Source: a virus
DNA length: 23,644 bases
IMG/VR virus record: IMGVR_UViG_3300021957_000307
Location: 1-23,644 of that record
Reading direction: 5' to 3' (one strand)
Under the pieces are notes generated by a model. That model made no database searches. It was given only the letters and a program-made list of their open reading frames with translations, and had not been told where the DNA came from. A program made the position numbers and the translations under genes. Shown here one piece after another: positions 1-7,900 of the stretch. The first letter of the stretch is position 1. Each line of letters begins with the position of its first letter.

Positions 1-1
1 T

Positions 2-538
2 CCTGAGTACCAAAGAGCTATTACAGTAACAACAAGTGGCTCAGGTGCGGCTAGTTTAATAGGGGCTAATTTAAATATTCCTTACGAGTCTATATCTCTA
101 ACGACATTAGGTAACTCCGGTTTAGCAACACTAACAGGAGATGTACTAAATGTTCCTGCTTATCAGAGAGCTATTACAGTAACAACAAGTGGCTCAGGTG
201 CGGCTAGTTTAGTAGGAGCTAATTTAAATATTCCTCTTGAAACTATTAGCTTAACAACTAATAATACTAGTGGTTTAGCCACACTAACAGGAAATATACT
301 AAATGTTCCTGCTTATCAGAGAGCTATTACAGTAACAACAGGTGGTTCGGGTGCGGCTAGTTTAATAGGAGCTAATTTAAATATTCCTTACGAGTCTATA
401 AGTTTAACTGTTAATGGAACTTCAGGCCCTGCAACCCTTGTAGGTTCAGCCTTGAATATTCCTGAGTACCAAAGAGCTATTACCGTTACAACAGGAGGAG
501 CAGGAGAAGCAAGTATTATAGGGGCACAACTAAATATT
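2..538 (+). repeat. Coding tandem repeat, 153-bp period, about 3.5 units
   Basis: Unit boundaries fall at 2, 155, 308 and 461, exactly 153 bp (51 codons) apart. The fourth unit has only its A half, ending near 538. The A halves of units 1 and 2 (2-79 and 155-232) agree at 72 of 78 bases, whereas the B halves are clearly more diverged, and the fourth A half is the most diverged. The array probably continues upstream of the window. It encodes the shaft of the fibre protein. High identity between units makes copy-number change by recombination, or collapse during assembly, possible. Confidence 0.9.
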
Positions 539-898
539 CCTTATCTAAATTCATATAACACAGGAGCACCAACAGTTGTAAATGCATCAGCAGCAGGTAG
601 TTCGTCTATCCCTACAAAAGCTGCATCAGGGGCTACAGTAAATATGTATTCGTGCACTTGGTCAGGAGGTAATGGTAACTATACTCTTACATTGCCATCT
701 GCAACAACAGATGCTTACAGAAGCATTAGGGTAATTACTGATGGGACTTTTACAAACAACACTTTACAAGTTATATTAACTCCTGTATTTGGACAAACTA
801 TAAATGGAGTATCTTCTATAGCTTTAAACAAACAATACACAGGTATTTTAGTTTGGTCTGATGGTTCAAATTGGAGGGTAATCCAACAAATATCATAA
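2..898 (+). CDS. Repeat-built phage fibre protein, C-terminal 298 aa (5' end outside window)
   Basis: The frame is open from the first bases of the window with no stop until TAA at 896-898, so this is the 3' part of a longer gene. The first 180 or so visible residues are a tandem repeat of 51 aa, each unit being two related halves: an A half with the core ITVTTxGSGAASLIGANLNIP and a B half with the core SGLATLTGxxLNVP. The last ~115 residues are a different, beta-rich, non-repetitive domain with a SIRVITDGTF segment and a VWSDGSNW segment, ending in IQQIS. Repeats of the type GxATLxGxxLNIP are what I associate with trimeric fibre or spike shafts of Bacteroidetes phages, with a receptor-binding or tip domain at the C-terminus. 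Its place just upstream of the terminase region fits a head or tail fibre; which one cannot be told. A TTG at 452 is an internal codon, not the start. Confidence 0.75.
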   Translation, partial: PEYQRAITVTTSGSGAASLIGANLNIPYESISLTTLGNSGLATLTGDVLNVPAYQRAITVTTSGSGAASLVGANLNIPLETISLTTNNTSGLATLTGNILNVPAYQRAITVTTGGSGAASLIGANLNIPYESISLTVNGTSGPATLVGSALNIPEYQRAITVTTGGAGEASIIGAQLNIPYLNSYNTGAPTVVNASAAGSSSIPTKAASGATVNMYSCTWSGGNGNYTLTLPSATTDAYRSIRVITDGTFTNNTLQVILTPVFGQTINGVSSIALNKQYTGILVWSDGSNWRVIQQIS

Positions 899-901
899 TA
901 A

Positions 902-1129
902 ATGGATATAAGAAAAATAGCTGTTGGCCCTGATTACAAGTCAGGAGCAATGCATTATATAGCAGGTCAAGAAGTTTTAGGGAACACATCAGTTATTCAT
1001 CTTATAAAATATAACGAATCATCGGATTCTTTTGATATTTGGATTAAATCAAAAGATAAACACGAAGTTATTTTATGGAAAAGGTTTATTAATATGCCTG
1101 TATCTATAGAGTTTAATGTGAATTTTTAG
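902..1129 (+). CDS. Conserved small phage protein, 75 aa, unknown function
   Basis: The ATG follows the stop of the fibre gene after one further in-frame TAA (TAATAA then ATG). The protein opens with MDIRKIAVGPDYKSGAMHYI and has a basic, aromatic C-terminal half with WKRF and a MPVSIEFNVNF tail. Alternating hydrophobic residues suggest a small beta-rich fold. There are no membrane segments, cysteines or recognisable catalytic motifs. I recall proteins with the VGPDYK-AMHY opening close to the terminase genes of Bacteroidetes phages, which supports it being real, but I know no function for the family. The context between a fibre and a co-chaperonin or terminase cluster suggests a role in assembly, which is inference only. 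Confidence 0.75.
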   Translation: MDIRKIAVGPDYKSGAMHYIAGQEVLGNTSVIHLIKYNESSDSFDIWIKSKDKHEVILWKRFINMPVSIEFNVNF

Positions 1130-1143
1130 AATCAAATTAAAAT

Positions 1144-1707
1144 ATGAAATCACCGTTCTTTTTTATAGCGACTCCTTTAAAAGGGAGGCGTTACAATAAC
1201 ACCAAAGATATTGGTGGGATTGAGTTTATAACAAGCACATCCGAAGAAGACCATAAGTTCTCTAACCGAGAGGCTATAGTTATGGAAGTCCCATTAGGGT
1301 ATGAAGGCCCTATAAAGAAAGGTTACAAGCTTCTTGTACACCACAACGTATTCAAATTTTATAACGACATTAAAGGTGCTAGAAAAAGCGGAAGAAGTTT
1401 TTTTAAGGACAACTTGTTTTTTATTGAACCTGACCAATTTTTCCTATATCACGATGGAAAAGAATGGCATACCTACGACAGGTATTGCTTTGTTAAGCCT
1501 ATAAAAAAAGAAGATTCCTATCTTTACAAGAATACTAAAGAAGAACCCTTAGTTGGCTTGGTTAAGTTTCCAAATAAATACTTGATTAGTAAGGGTGTTA
1601 GCAAGGGTGATAAGGTCTGTTTTCAACCTGACAGCGAATATGAGTTTGAGGTTGATGGTGAAAAATTATACCGTATGTATGACCATCAAATAACAATGGT
1701 GCTATGA
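1144..1707 (+). CDS. Putative tandem-domain GroES-like co-chaperonin
   Basis: The 187-aa protein can be read as two GroES-like domains in a row. Domain 1 (about residues 5-103) has a GGIEF segment at 24-28, where GroES carries its GGIxL mobile loop that docks on GroEL. It is followed by REAIVMEVP (42-50), matching the GEVLAVG strand, by IKKGYKLLVHHNVF (57-70), matching the VKVGDKVLF strand, and by FFIEPDQFFLY (92-102), matching the LIMxExDILAVL end. Domain 2 (about 107-187) repeats the pattern: YCFVKPI (114-120), LVGLVKFP (136-143), VSKGDKVCFQ (152-161), then EFEVDGEKLYRMYDHQITMVL at the terminus, very close to the GroES C-terminus. Domain 2 lacks a clear GGI loop. Phage co-chaperonins such as T4 gp31 work with host GroEL to fold coat protein, and a coat gene lies downstream. 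A tandem GroES layout is known from chloroplast Cpn20. The assignment comes from motif reading only. The stop overlaps the next ATG (ATGA). Confidence 0.6.
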   Translation: MKSPFFFIATPLKGRRYNNTKDIGGIEFITSTSEEDHKFSNREAIVMEVPLGYEGPIKKGYKLLVHHNVFKFYNDIKGARKSGRSFFKDNLFFIEPDQFFLYHDGKEWHTYDRYCFVKPIKKEDSYLYKNTKEEPLVGLVKFPNKYLISKGVSKGDKVCFQPDSEYEFEVDGEKLYRMYDHQITMVL

Positions 1708-1883
1708 GAAGAGATTGGAAAGATATATTATATGACGAGTGCAAGGATGAGCCTTTAAACGAGGCATTCCTTAATCCTAAGCTAAGAAAGTCTAAAAGAA
1801 TAAAAAATGACATCAAAAGAAACAAAGCTAAAGATAATAAAAGCAGGTCACAAGGCGGTGGAGCAATTAATAAAGGTAGCTGA
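1704..1883 (+). CDS. Possible small basic protein, 59 aa
   Basis: An ATG at 1704 overlaps the TGA of the co-chaperonin gene (ATGA), a usual coupling arrangement in this window, and the frame stays open to a TGA at 1881-1883. The translation begins MRRDWKDILYDECKDEPL and continues into a very Lys/Arg/Asn-rich tail (KLRKSKRIKND and onward). The first ~35 residues fill the 100-base gap before the next gene and look protein-like. The last 25 codons overlap the next gene in another frame and are low in complexity. No domain is recognised. It could be a real DNA- or RNA-binding peptide, or an ORF that merely fills a leader. The overlap start and the otherwise empty gap favour a real gene, with modest confidence. 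Confidence 0.45.
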   Translation: MRRDWKDILYDECKDEPLNEAFLNPKLRKSKRIKNDIKRNKAKDNKSRSQGGGAINKGS

Positions 1884-2091
1884 AGAGAAGATTATTAAAC
1901 ACGACCCTGAAGACGCTTTGTCTGCGGATAGATTAAAAAATGCAGCCGCTACTAAAAAGTTGGCAATATTTGATGCGTTTGAAATTCTAAAAAGAATAGA
2001 AGAAGAACAAAAAGAAATAGAAGTTTCTGAAAAAGGGGCGAGTAAAACTGATACCAAACAAGGATTTGCAGAACGAAGGTCAAGGGGATAA
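1807..2091 (+). CDS. Helical 94-aa protein, candidate small terminase subunit
   Basis: A short, charged, almost wholly helical protein. It opens with MTSKETKLKIIKAGHKAVEQ, contains ALSADRLKNAAATKKLAIFD in the middle, and has a KRIEEEQKEIE coiled-coil-like stretch before a polar tail. There is no classical helix-turn-helix that I can point to with confidence. It sits directly upstream of, and overlaps by 26 bases, the large terminase gene. That is the usual place of the small subunit that recognises DNA and regulates the packaging motor, and size and helicity are compatible with it. I recall similar SADRLKNAAATKKLAIFDAF proteins before TerL in related phages, annotated only as hypothetical. 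The small-terminase call is therefore positional inference; existence as a gene is well supported. Confidence 0.7.
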   Translation: MTSKETKLKIIKAGHKAVEQLIKVAEEKIIKHDPEDALSADRLKNAAATKKLAIFDAFEILKRIEEEQKEIEVSEKGASKTDTKQGFAERRSRG

Positions 2092-4315
2092 CTTATATAT
2101 CGTAATAAAAGACTTTATTCCGAAGTCTGTGCTTACCAATAAAAACAAAGGTAAGTCGTGGGAGTATGGATATAATCCAAAATATAACTTTATTGTCATA
2201 TCAAAGAATGGTACTCTTGGAGACGTAGTAAGTATACGTGGTCTATTAATTGGACTTCCTGCTACTCCAAAGTCTTGTTGGTCAAGGTCTAAGAAAAAAG
2301 AGGAGCAGTATTGGGAAAGGCAGGAGCTACCTAAAGAGTTATCTAAGATTAAATCTATATTCCAATGGAATGAGTTACCATCAGACTTTAAAGACAGGCA
2401 CGTTGATTACATTGAGCAAGAGTTTGATTATAGGGAGAGTGGGATGTTTTTTAAGAACAATGGCACACCCTCTTATATTACAGGGTCTCATTATATGTAT
2501 CTTCAATGGACATCAATTGATATAGGATACCCTGACTTTAGAGAAGCAAACAGAATTTTTTGGATTTATTGGGAGGCTTGTAGGGCTGACAAAAGATGTT
2601 TTGGAATGGACTATCTAAAGATAAGGCGTTCAGGTTTTTCTTTTATGGGTTCTTCTGAGTGTATAAATGTAGGTACTTTAGCAAGAGATGCAAGGGTTGG
2701 TATACTATCTAAGACAGGTAGTGACTCTAAGAAAATGTTTACAGATAAGGTTGTCCCTATAAATAGTAGGCTTCCTTTTTTCTTTAAGCCTATAATGGAT
2801 GGTATGGATAAGCCAAAGACTGAATTGGCGTTTAGAGTACCTGCATCAAAGATTACAAAGAAAAATATGTTTACCGTTCTTAATGATGATATGGAAGGTC
2901 TTGATACGACAATCGATTGGAAGAATACGGATGACAACTCTTATGATGGTGAAAAACTATTGTTATTAGTACACGATGAGAGTGGAAAGTGGGTTAAGCC
3001 TAACAATATATTAAACAATTGGCGAGTTACAAAAACCTGTTTACGTTTGGGTAGCAAGATTATAGGTAAGTGTATGATGGGTTCAACCTCAAATGCATTA
3101 AGCAAGGGTGGTGGTAACTTTAAGAAGTTATATGAAGACTCTGATGTGAGAACAAGAAACGCTAATGGTCAAACCAAAAGTGGTATGTATTCACTTTTCA
3201 TCCCAATGGAATGGAACATGGAGGGATTCATTGATAGGTTTGGGTTTCCTGTCTTACATAATCCTGACAAACCTGTATTAGGAATTGACAATGAAATGGT
3301 TACTCAAGGAGCAATTGACTATTGGCAGGCAGAAGTTGACTCTTTAAAAGACGATGCTGATGCATTAAATGAGTTTTATAGACAGTTTCCTAGAACAGAG
3401 GCTCACGCCTTTAGAGATGAAAGTAAGCAGTCATTGTTTAACCTAACAAAGATATACCAACAAATTGATTATAACGACACTTTAATAACAGAGCATCACG
3501 TTACTCGTGGTTCATTTGCTTGGAAGGATGGAGTAAAAGATACTAAGGTTGTTTGGAATCCTAATAAGAATGGAAGATTTCTTGTTAGTTGGACTCCTAG
3601 TGGAACTTTGCAAAATAGGGTAGAAACTAGAAACGGAAAGAAGTGGCCCGGCAACGAGCATATGGGTGCTTTTGGATGTGACAGTTATGATATCTCAGGA
3701 GTAGTTGGAGGAGGAGGTTCTAATGGAGCACTACACGGACTCACTAAGTTTAGTATGGAAGACGCACCTACCAATGAATTTTTTTTAGAGTATATAGCAA
3801 GACCACAAACGGCTGAGATATTCTTTGAGGATGTTTTAATGGCTTGTGTTTTTTACGGTATGCCTATACTTTGTGAGAACAATAAACCAAGGCTGTTGTA
3901 TCACTTTAAGAATAGAGGTTATAGGGGGTATAGTATGAATAGACCTGATAAGGTATTTAATAAACTTTCTAAGACAGAAAAAGAATTAGGAGGAATACCC
4001 AACTCAAGTGAAGATATAAAGCAGGCACACGCATCTGCAATTGAGTCTTACATTGAAAAGTATATAGGCTTTGGTTCTGAGGTTGTTGACAGAAGTGAAG
4101 ATGATATTGGGTCTATGCCTTTTATTAGAACTTTAGATGATTGGTCTAAGTTTGATATTAGTAACAGAACTAAGTATGATGCTAGTATATCTTCAGGATT
4201 GGCAATAATGGCCTGTCAAAAACACCTATATCAACCTACTAAAAAAGAGTCGAAAATAATTGTTAACTTTGCGAGATATAATAACAAGGGAACAATAAGC
4301 GAATATATTCAATGA
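2066..4315 (+). CDS. terL: Terminase large subunit (DNA-packaging ATPase/nuclease)
   Basis: This is the packaging motor that pumps DNA through the portal and cuts it. The N-terminal adaptor region reaches to about residue 180. A degenerate Walker A-like loop, RRSGFSF (187-193), lies where TerL proteins have their phosphate loop; it has no GK[ST]. A clear Walker B, LLLLVHDE (298-305), ends in D304-E305. A GKCMMGSTSN segment follows, typical of the ATPase coupling motif. The C-terminal nuclease (RNase H-like) half starts near GAFGCDSYD (D539, D542), has an acidic residue at E604 in LCENNK, and a further acidic cluster around NSSEDIKQAH. At 749 aa it matches the long TerLs of crAss-like phages. 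No ATG lies near the N-terminus: the frame opens at 2021 and the first plausible codon is TTG 2066, preceded by AAGGA but with almost no spacing, so the start is uncertain. Its stop overlaps the portal ATG. Confidence 0.92.
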   Translation: MQNEGQGDNLYIVIKDFIPKSVLTNKNKGKSWEYGYNPKYNFIVISKNGTLGDVVSIRGLLIGLPATPKSCWSRSKKKEEQYWERQELPKELSKIKSIFQWNELPSDFKDRHVDYIEQEFDYRESGMFFKNNGTPSYITGSHYMYLQWTSIDIGYPDFREANRIFWIYWEACRADKRCFGMDYLKIRRSGFSFMGSSECINVGTLARDARVGILSKTGSDSKKMFTDKVVPINSRLPFFFKPIMDGMDKPKTELAFRVPASKITKKNMFTVLNDDMEGLDTTIDWKNTDDNSYDGEKLLLLVHDESGKWVKPNNILNNWRVTKTCLRLGSKIIGKCMMGSTSNALSKGGGNFKKLYEDSDVRTRNANGQTKSGMYSLFIPMEWNMEGFIDRFGFPVLHNPDKPVLGIDNEMVTQGAIDYWQAEVDSLKDDADALNEFYRQFPRTEAHAFRDESKQSLFNLTKIYQQIDYNDTLITEHHVTRGSFAWKDGVKDTKVVWNPNKNGRFLVSWTPSGTLQNRVETRNGKKWPGNEHMGAFGCDSYDISGVVGGGGSNGALHGLTKFSMEDAPTNEFFLEYIARPQTAEIFFEDVLMACVFYGMPILCENNKPRLLYHFKNRGYRGYSMNRPDKVFNKLSKTEKELGGIPNSSEDIKQAHASAIESYIEKYIGFGSEVVDRSEDDIGSMPFIRTLDDWSKFDISNRTKYDASISSGLAIMACQKHLYQPTKKESKIIVNFARYNNKGTISEYIQ

Positions 4316-6747
4316 GAGATGTTAATGTAAACATAACATCGACAGGTTTTCCAAGTCAATTTGTATCTGATTCTGAAAAGAAGAAAGATGAGTTTGGCTT
4401 ACAAGTCGGTCAGGCTATTCAGTACGAATGGTTTAAGAAAGACGGAACTCAATGTAGATTCTACGACCAATGGAGAACTTTCCATAGACTTAGACTTTAT
4501 GCTAGAGGAGAACAACCTGTTGGTAAATATAAAAACGAATTAGCGATAGATGGTGACTTAAGTTATCTTAATCTAGATTGGACACCCGTTCCTGTACTTC
4601 CTAAGTTCGTAGATATCGTAGTTAATGGGATGTCTGATAGACTATTTAAGGTTAAGGCTTTTGCACAGGACGCAATGTCTCAGCAAAAACGAAGCAAGTA
4701 TCAAGACCTTATTCAGGGACAGATGATTGCTAAACCTATACTGCAGACAATTCAAAAAAAAACAGGAGCAAATCCTTTTGTTACTTCGCCTGATGAGTTA
4801 CCAAACTCAGATGAGGAGTTGGCGTTATATATGCAATTGAACTACAAGCCTGCAATTGAGATTGCTGAAGAGCAAGCTGTTAATACTATTTTTGAAGACA
4901 ATAAGTATGTAGACACTAGAAAAAGATTTGACTATGACCAAACGGTTATAGGTATATCTGTAGGTAAGCACGAATTTTTACCCGGTTCAGGTGTTCAAAT
5001 TAGTTATGTAGACCCTGCAAATGTGGTGTACAGTTATACTGAAGACCCACACTTTAAGGATTGTTTTTATTGGGGAGAGGTTAAGACAGTTCCTATTACG
5101 GATTTAATGAAAATTGACCCAACACTTTCTAAAGAGGATTTAGAAACAATTTCTAAAAGCTCACAGGGTTGGATGGATTATTACAATACAGCACAGTATT
5201 ATGATAATGATATATTTTATAGAGACACTTGTACTTTAATGTATTTTAATTACAAGACAACAAATACGTTTACTTATAAGAAAAAAATAAATGATTCAGG
5301 TGCGATAAAAATGGTTCAAAAGGATGATACATTTAATCCACCTGTTGAGATGCTTGAGGAAGGAAACTTTGAGAAAGTATCTAAGACAATAGATGTATGG
5401 TATGAGGGTATAATGGTTATGGGTACAAACATCTTGTTAAAGTGGGAGATGGCTGAGAATATGGTTAGACCTAAGTCAGCGTCTCAGCACGCTATACCAA
5501 ATTATGTAGCGGTAGCACCTCGTATGTACAAGGGTGTTATTGAGTCTTTAGTTAGAAGAATGATACCATTCGCTGACCTTATTCAGATTACTCATTTAAA
5601 ACTTCAGCAGGTTATATCTAAGGTTGTACCTGACGGTGTGTTTATTGATGCCGATGGATTAAATGAAGTAGACTTGGGTACGGGTAATGCTTATAATCCT
5701 GAAGATGCTTTACGATTATACTTCCAAACAGGTAGTGTTGTCGGTAGGAGCTACACGCAAGATGGTGATTACAATCAAGGTAAAGTTCCTATAACACAGC
5801 TTACAAGCAGTTCAGGAGCGTCTAAGACACAGATGCTTATAGGTAACTATAATCACTACTTAGGAATGATTCGCTCTGTAACAGGCTTAAATGAAGCAAG
5901 AGACGGAAGTTCTCCTGACCCTAATGCTTTGGTTGGTGTTCAGAAGTTAGCAGCATTAAATTCAAACACAGCTACAAGACACATACTTGAAGGAAGTTTG
6001 TATATGTACAGAGCATTTGCTCAGGCATTAACTTATAGAATATCTGATATTTTAGAGTATGCTGATTTTAAAGATGAGTTTGTAAACCAAATTGGAAAAT
6101 ACAATGTAAGTATCTTAGGAGAGATATCTGACTTGTATATTTATGACTTTGGTATATTTATAGAGGTTGCACCTGACGAGGAACAAAAAGCTCAGTTAGA
6201 GCAAAATATTCAAATGGCTCTATCTAAGGGAGGAATAGATTTGGAAGATGCTATTGACATAAGAGAGCTTAGAAACATTAAGACCGCAAACCAATTATTA
6301 AAACTTAAAAGGAAGTCAAAGCAAGAGCGAGAGGAGAGATTGGTTGCAGAGCAACAGGCGATGCAGGCTCAACAAGCAATGCAACAGCAACAGGCTCAAG
6401 CTCAAATTCAAGCCCAAGGTATTCAAATGGAGTCTCAAGCTAAAATGCAAATAAATGAAAGTCTTATACAAGGTCAAATAATGAAACTTCAAAAAGAGGC
6501 TGAATTAAAAGGCGTTCTTATGGATAAGGAGTTTAGTTTAAATATGCAGTTGAGAACTATGGAAATGGAAAGTATATCAGCTAGAGAAGACAAACGAGAA
6601 GAGGCTAAATCTAGTAGGATTAGTCAGCAAAATACAGAGCAAAGTGAAATGATAAATCAAAGAAAAAATAACCTACCTCCAATGAGTTTTGAATCAAACG
6701 AGGATAGTTTAGATGGATTTGATTTAGCAGAATTCAATCCAAGGTAA
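4312..6747 (+). CDS. Portal protein
   Basis: An 811-aa protein starting in an ATGA overlap with terL. Its place right after TerL, its size, and its long helical C-terminus identify the dodecameric portal, the channel at the unique head vertex to which terminase and then the neck proteins bind. The N-terminal third contains AIDGDLSYLNLDWTPVPVLP and then VDIVVNGMSDRLFKVKA, which I recall from crAss-like portals. The middle is mixed alpha/beta (wing and stem region). From about residue 620 it becomes helical, and residues ~679-712 are strongly Gln/Ala-rich, followed by a Met/Gln/Glu coiled-coil-like segment to about 780 and a short acidic tail. The C-terminal helices probably form a barrel like that of P22 portal projecting into the head; this last point is inference. 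Confidence 0.9.
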   Translation: MRDVNVNITSTGFPSQFVSDSEKKKDEFGLQVGQAIQYEWFKKDGTQCRFYDQWRTFHRLRLYARGEQPVGKYKNELAIDGDLSYLNLDWTPVPVLPKFVDIVVNGMSDRLFKVKAFAQDAMSQQKRSKYQDLIQGQMIAKPILQTIQKKTGANPFVTSPDELPNSDEELALYMQLNYKPAIEIAEEQAVNTIFEDNKYVDTRKRFDYDQTVIGISVGKHEFLPGSGVQISYVDPANVVYSYTEDPHFKDCFYWGEVKTVPITDLMKIDPTLSKEDLETISKSSQGWMDYYNTAQYYDNDIFYRDTCTLMYFNYKTTNTFTYKKKINDSGAIKMVQKDDTFNPPVEMLEEGNFEKVSKTIDVWYEGIMVMGTNILLKWEMAENMVRPKSASQHAIPNYVAVAPRMYKGVIESLVRRMIPFADLIQITHLKLQQVISKVVPDGVFIDADGLNEVDLGTGNAYNPEDALRLYFQTGSVVGRSYTQDGDYNQGKVPITQLTSSSGASKTQMLIGNYNHYLGMIRSVTGLNEARDGSSPDPNALVGVQKLAALNSNTATRHILEGSLYMYRAFAQALTYRISDILEYADFKDEFVNQIGKYNVSILGEISDLYIYDFGIFIEVAPDEEQKAQLEQNIQMALSKGGIDLEDAIDIRELRNIKTANQLLKLKRKSKQEREERLVAEQQAMQAQQAMQQQQAQAQIQAQGIQMESQAKMQINESLIQGQIMKLQKEAELKGVLMDKEFSLNMQLRTMEMESISAREDKREEAKSSRISQQNTEQSEMINQRKNNLPPMSFESNEDSLDGFDLAEFNPR
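6346..6450 (+). repeat. Low-complexity CAA/CAG-rich coding tract in the portal C-terminus
   Basis: This stretch of the portal gene is built mostly of CAA, CAG, GCA, GCT and ATG codons and encodes a Gln/Ala/Met-rich helix with runs such as QQAMQQQQAQAQIQAQ. The reading frame is intact. It is imperfect low complexity rather than an exact tandem repeat. It probably forms part of the long portal barrel helix; its length may vary between related phages. Confidence 0.7.
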
Positions 6748-6766
6748 ATTATAAATTAAATTAAAT

Positions 6767-7882
6767 ATGGAGTACACAAATGTAAAAATTGTTTCTGACG
6801 CTGAAGAGAAGTCGGTACAACAAGTTGAAGGGGAGTTGCTTGATAAGCACGAACAGAAACTCGAAGGAGCTGAATCAGTCGCTGTTAATAATCCCGAAGA
6901 AGGAGCTACTATAGATTATGAGAAAAGTGGTGTAATTCTTAAGAACGAGTTAAAAGAAGAGGATGTTCTTTCTTTTATGAGAAACAGGTACGGCAAGGAG
7001 ATTAATTCTCTTGATGACCTAACTCAAGCACGAGAAGAAAATAGCGAACTACCTGAAGATGTAGCCGCTTATTATAAATATAAAAAAGAAACAGGTAGAG
7101 GTATAAAGGATTTTGTTAAGTTAAACGAAGACTTTGATGCAAAAGACCCTGATAAATTATTAAGAGAGTATTTAACCGCTACTGAGAAAGGGCTAGATGA
7201 AGAGGATATTGATTCAATGATGGAAGATTACTTCTATGATGAAGACCTTGACGAAGAGTCTGATATTAGAAAGGTTAAACTTTTAAAAAAGAAAACTATT
7301 GCTAAGGCCAAAGATTATTTTGAAGCTGAAAAAGAAAAATATGGAACATCCCTTGAGTCAAGTGGGTTATCCTTTTCTTCGGAAGAACAAGAAGAGTTGG
7401 AGGTGTATAAGCAGTATGTTAGTGAGGCTAAGACTAAAGACGAAGAAATATTGCGTAAAGCCGATTGGTATAAGCAAAAGACTTCAGAAGTTTTCGGAGG
7501 CGAGTTCAAAGGTTTTGAGTTTACTGTTGATGGAGACAAAAAAGTTAATTTCAAGCCGGGGGAAACAAGTGAGTTATTAAATAAGCATCAATCACCTCAA
7601 GACTTTGTAAAGGATTACTTAGACGAGGATGGTATGCTTAAGGATTCAGTTGGATACCACAAGTCATTAGCCGTGGCAATGAACCCTGACAAGTTTGCTA
7701 AGTTCTTTTATGAGCAAGGTAAGGCTGAAGGAAAGGATGATGTAATGAAACAGACTAAGAACGTGAATATGTCTGCAAGAAATACACCTGAATTTTCATC
7801 ACAAGGGGGAACGCAAGTTAGAGCCGTCAATCCCGACTCAGGACGTGGCTTGAAAATAAGGAGCAATAAGAAAAATAATTAA
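6767..7882 (+). CDS. Putative head scaffolding protein
   Basis: A 371-aa, highly acidic and helical protein between portal and coat genes, which is where phages keep their scaffold. The N-terminal 60 residues look disordered and Glu-rich. The middle holds strings of acidic residues (DEEDIDSMMEDYFYDEDLDE, about 145-165), coiled-coil-like segments and a short compact stretch near FGGEFKGFEFTVDGDKKVNF. The last ~35 residues switch to Ser/Asn/Gly with a basic end (GRGLKIRSNKKNN). A flexible acidic body with a basic C-terminal end is the pattern of P22-type scaffolds, whose basic C-terminus binds coat protein. No protease motif is visible, so whether it is processed cannot be told. The ATG lies 19 AT-rich bases after the portal stop. 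The role is inferred from position and composition; no sequence family was recognised. Confidence 0.7.
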   Translation: MEYTNVKIVSDAEEKSVQQVEGELLDKHEQKLEGAESVAVNNPEEGATIDYEKSGVILKNELKEEDVLSFMRNRYGKEINSLDDLTQAREENSELPEDVAAYYKYKKETGRGIKDFVKLNEDFDAKDPDKLLREYLTATEKGLDEEDIDSMMEDYFYDEDLDEESDIRKVKLLKKKTIAKAKDYFEAEKEKYGTSLESSGLSFSSEEQEELEVYKQYVSEAKTKDEEILRKADWYKQKTSEVFGGEFKGFEFTVDGDKKVNFKPGETSELLNKHQSPQDFVKDYLDEDGMLKDSVGYHKSLAVAMNPDKFAKFFYEQGKAEGKDDVMKQTKNVNMSARNTPEFSSQGGTQVRAVNPDSGRGLKIRSNKKNN

Positions 7883-7900
7883 TATTAAAAATTAGAAAAA

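Noticed and set aside
2-538. Regular repeats resembling a CRISPR array or a diversity-generating template/variable repeat pair
   Set aside because: The 153-bp units are fully coding in one frame with no spacers of CRISPR size, and no reverse transcriptase or Cas gene is present in the window.
2611-2937. Antisense open frame of 108 codons inside terL
   Set aside because: It lies wholly within the ATPase domain of terL, has no leader or partner genes, and the + strand coding there is certain.
7299-7580. Same-strand alternative-frame ORF of 93 codons inside the scaffold gene
   Set aside because: It is Lys/Ser-rich out-of-frame reading of an acidic helical gene, without a leader or a recognisable sequence.
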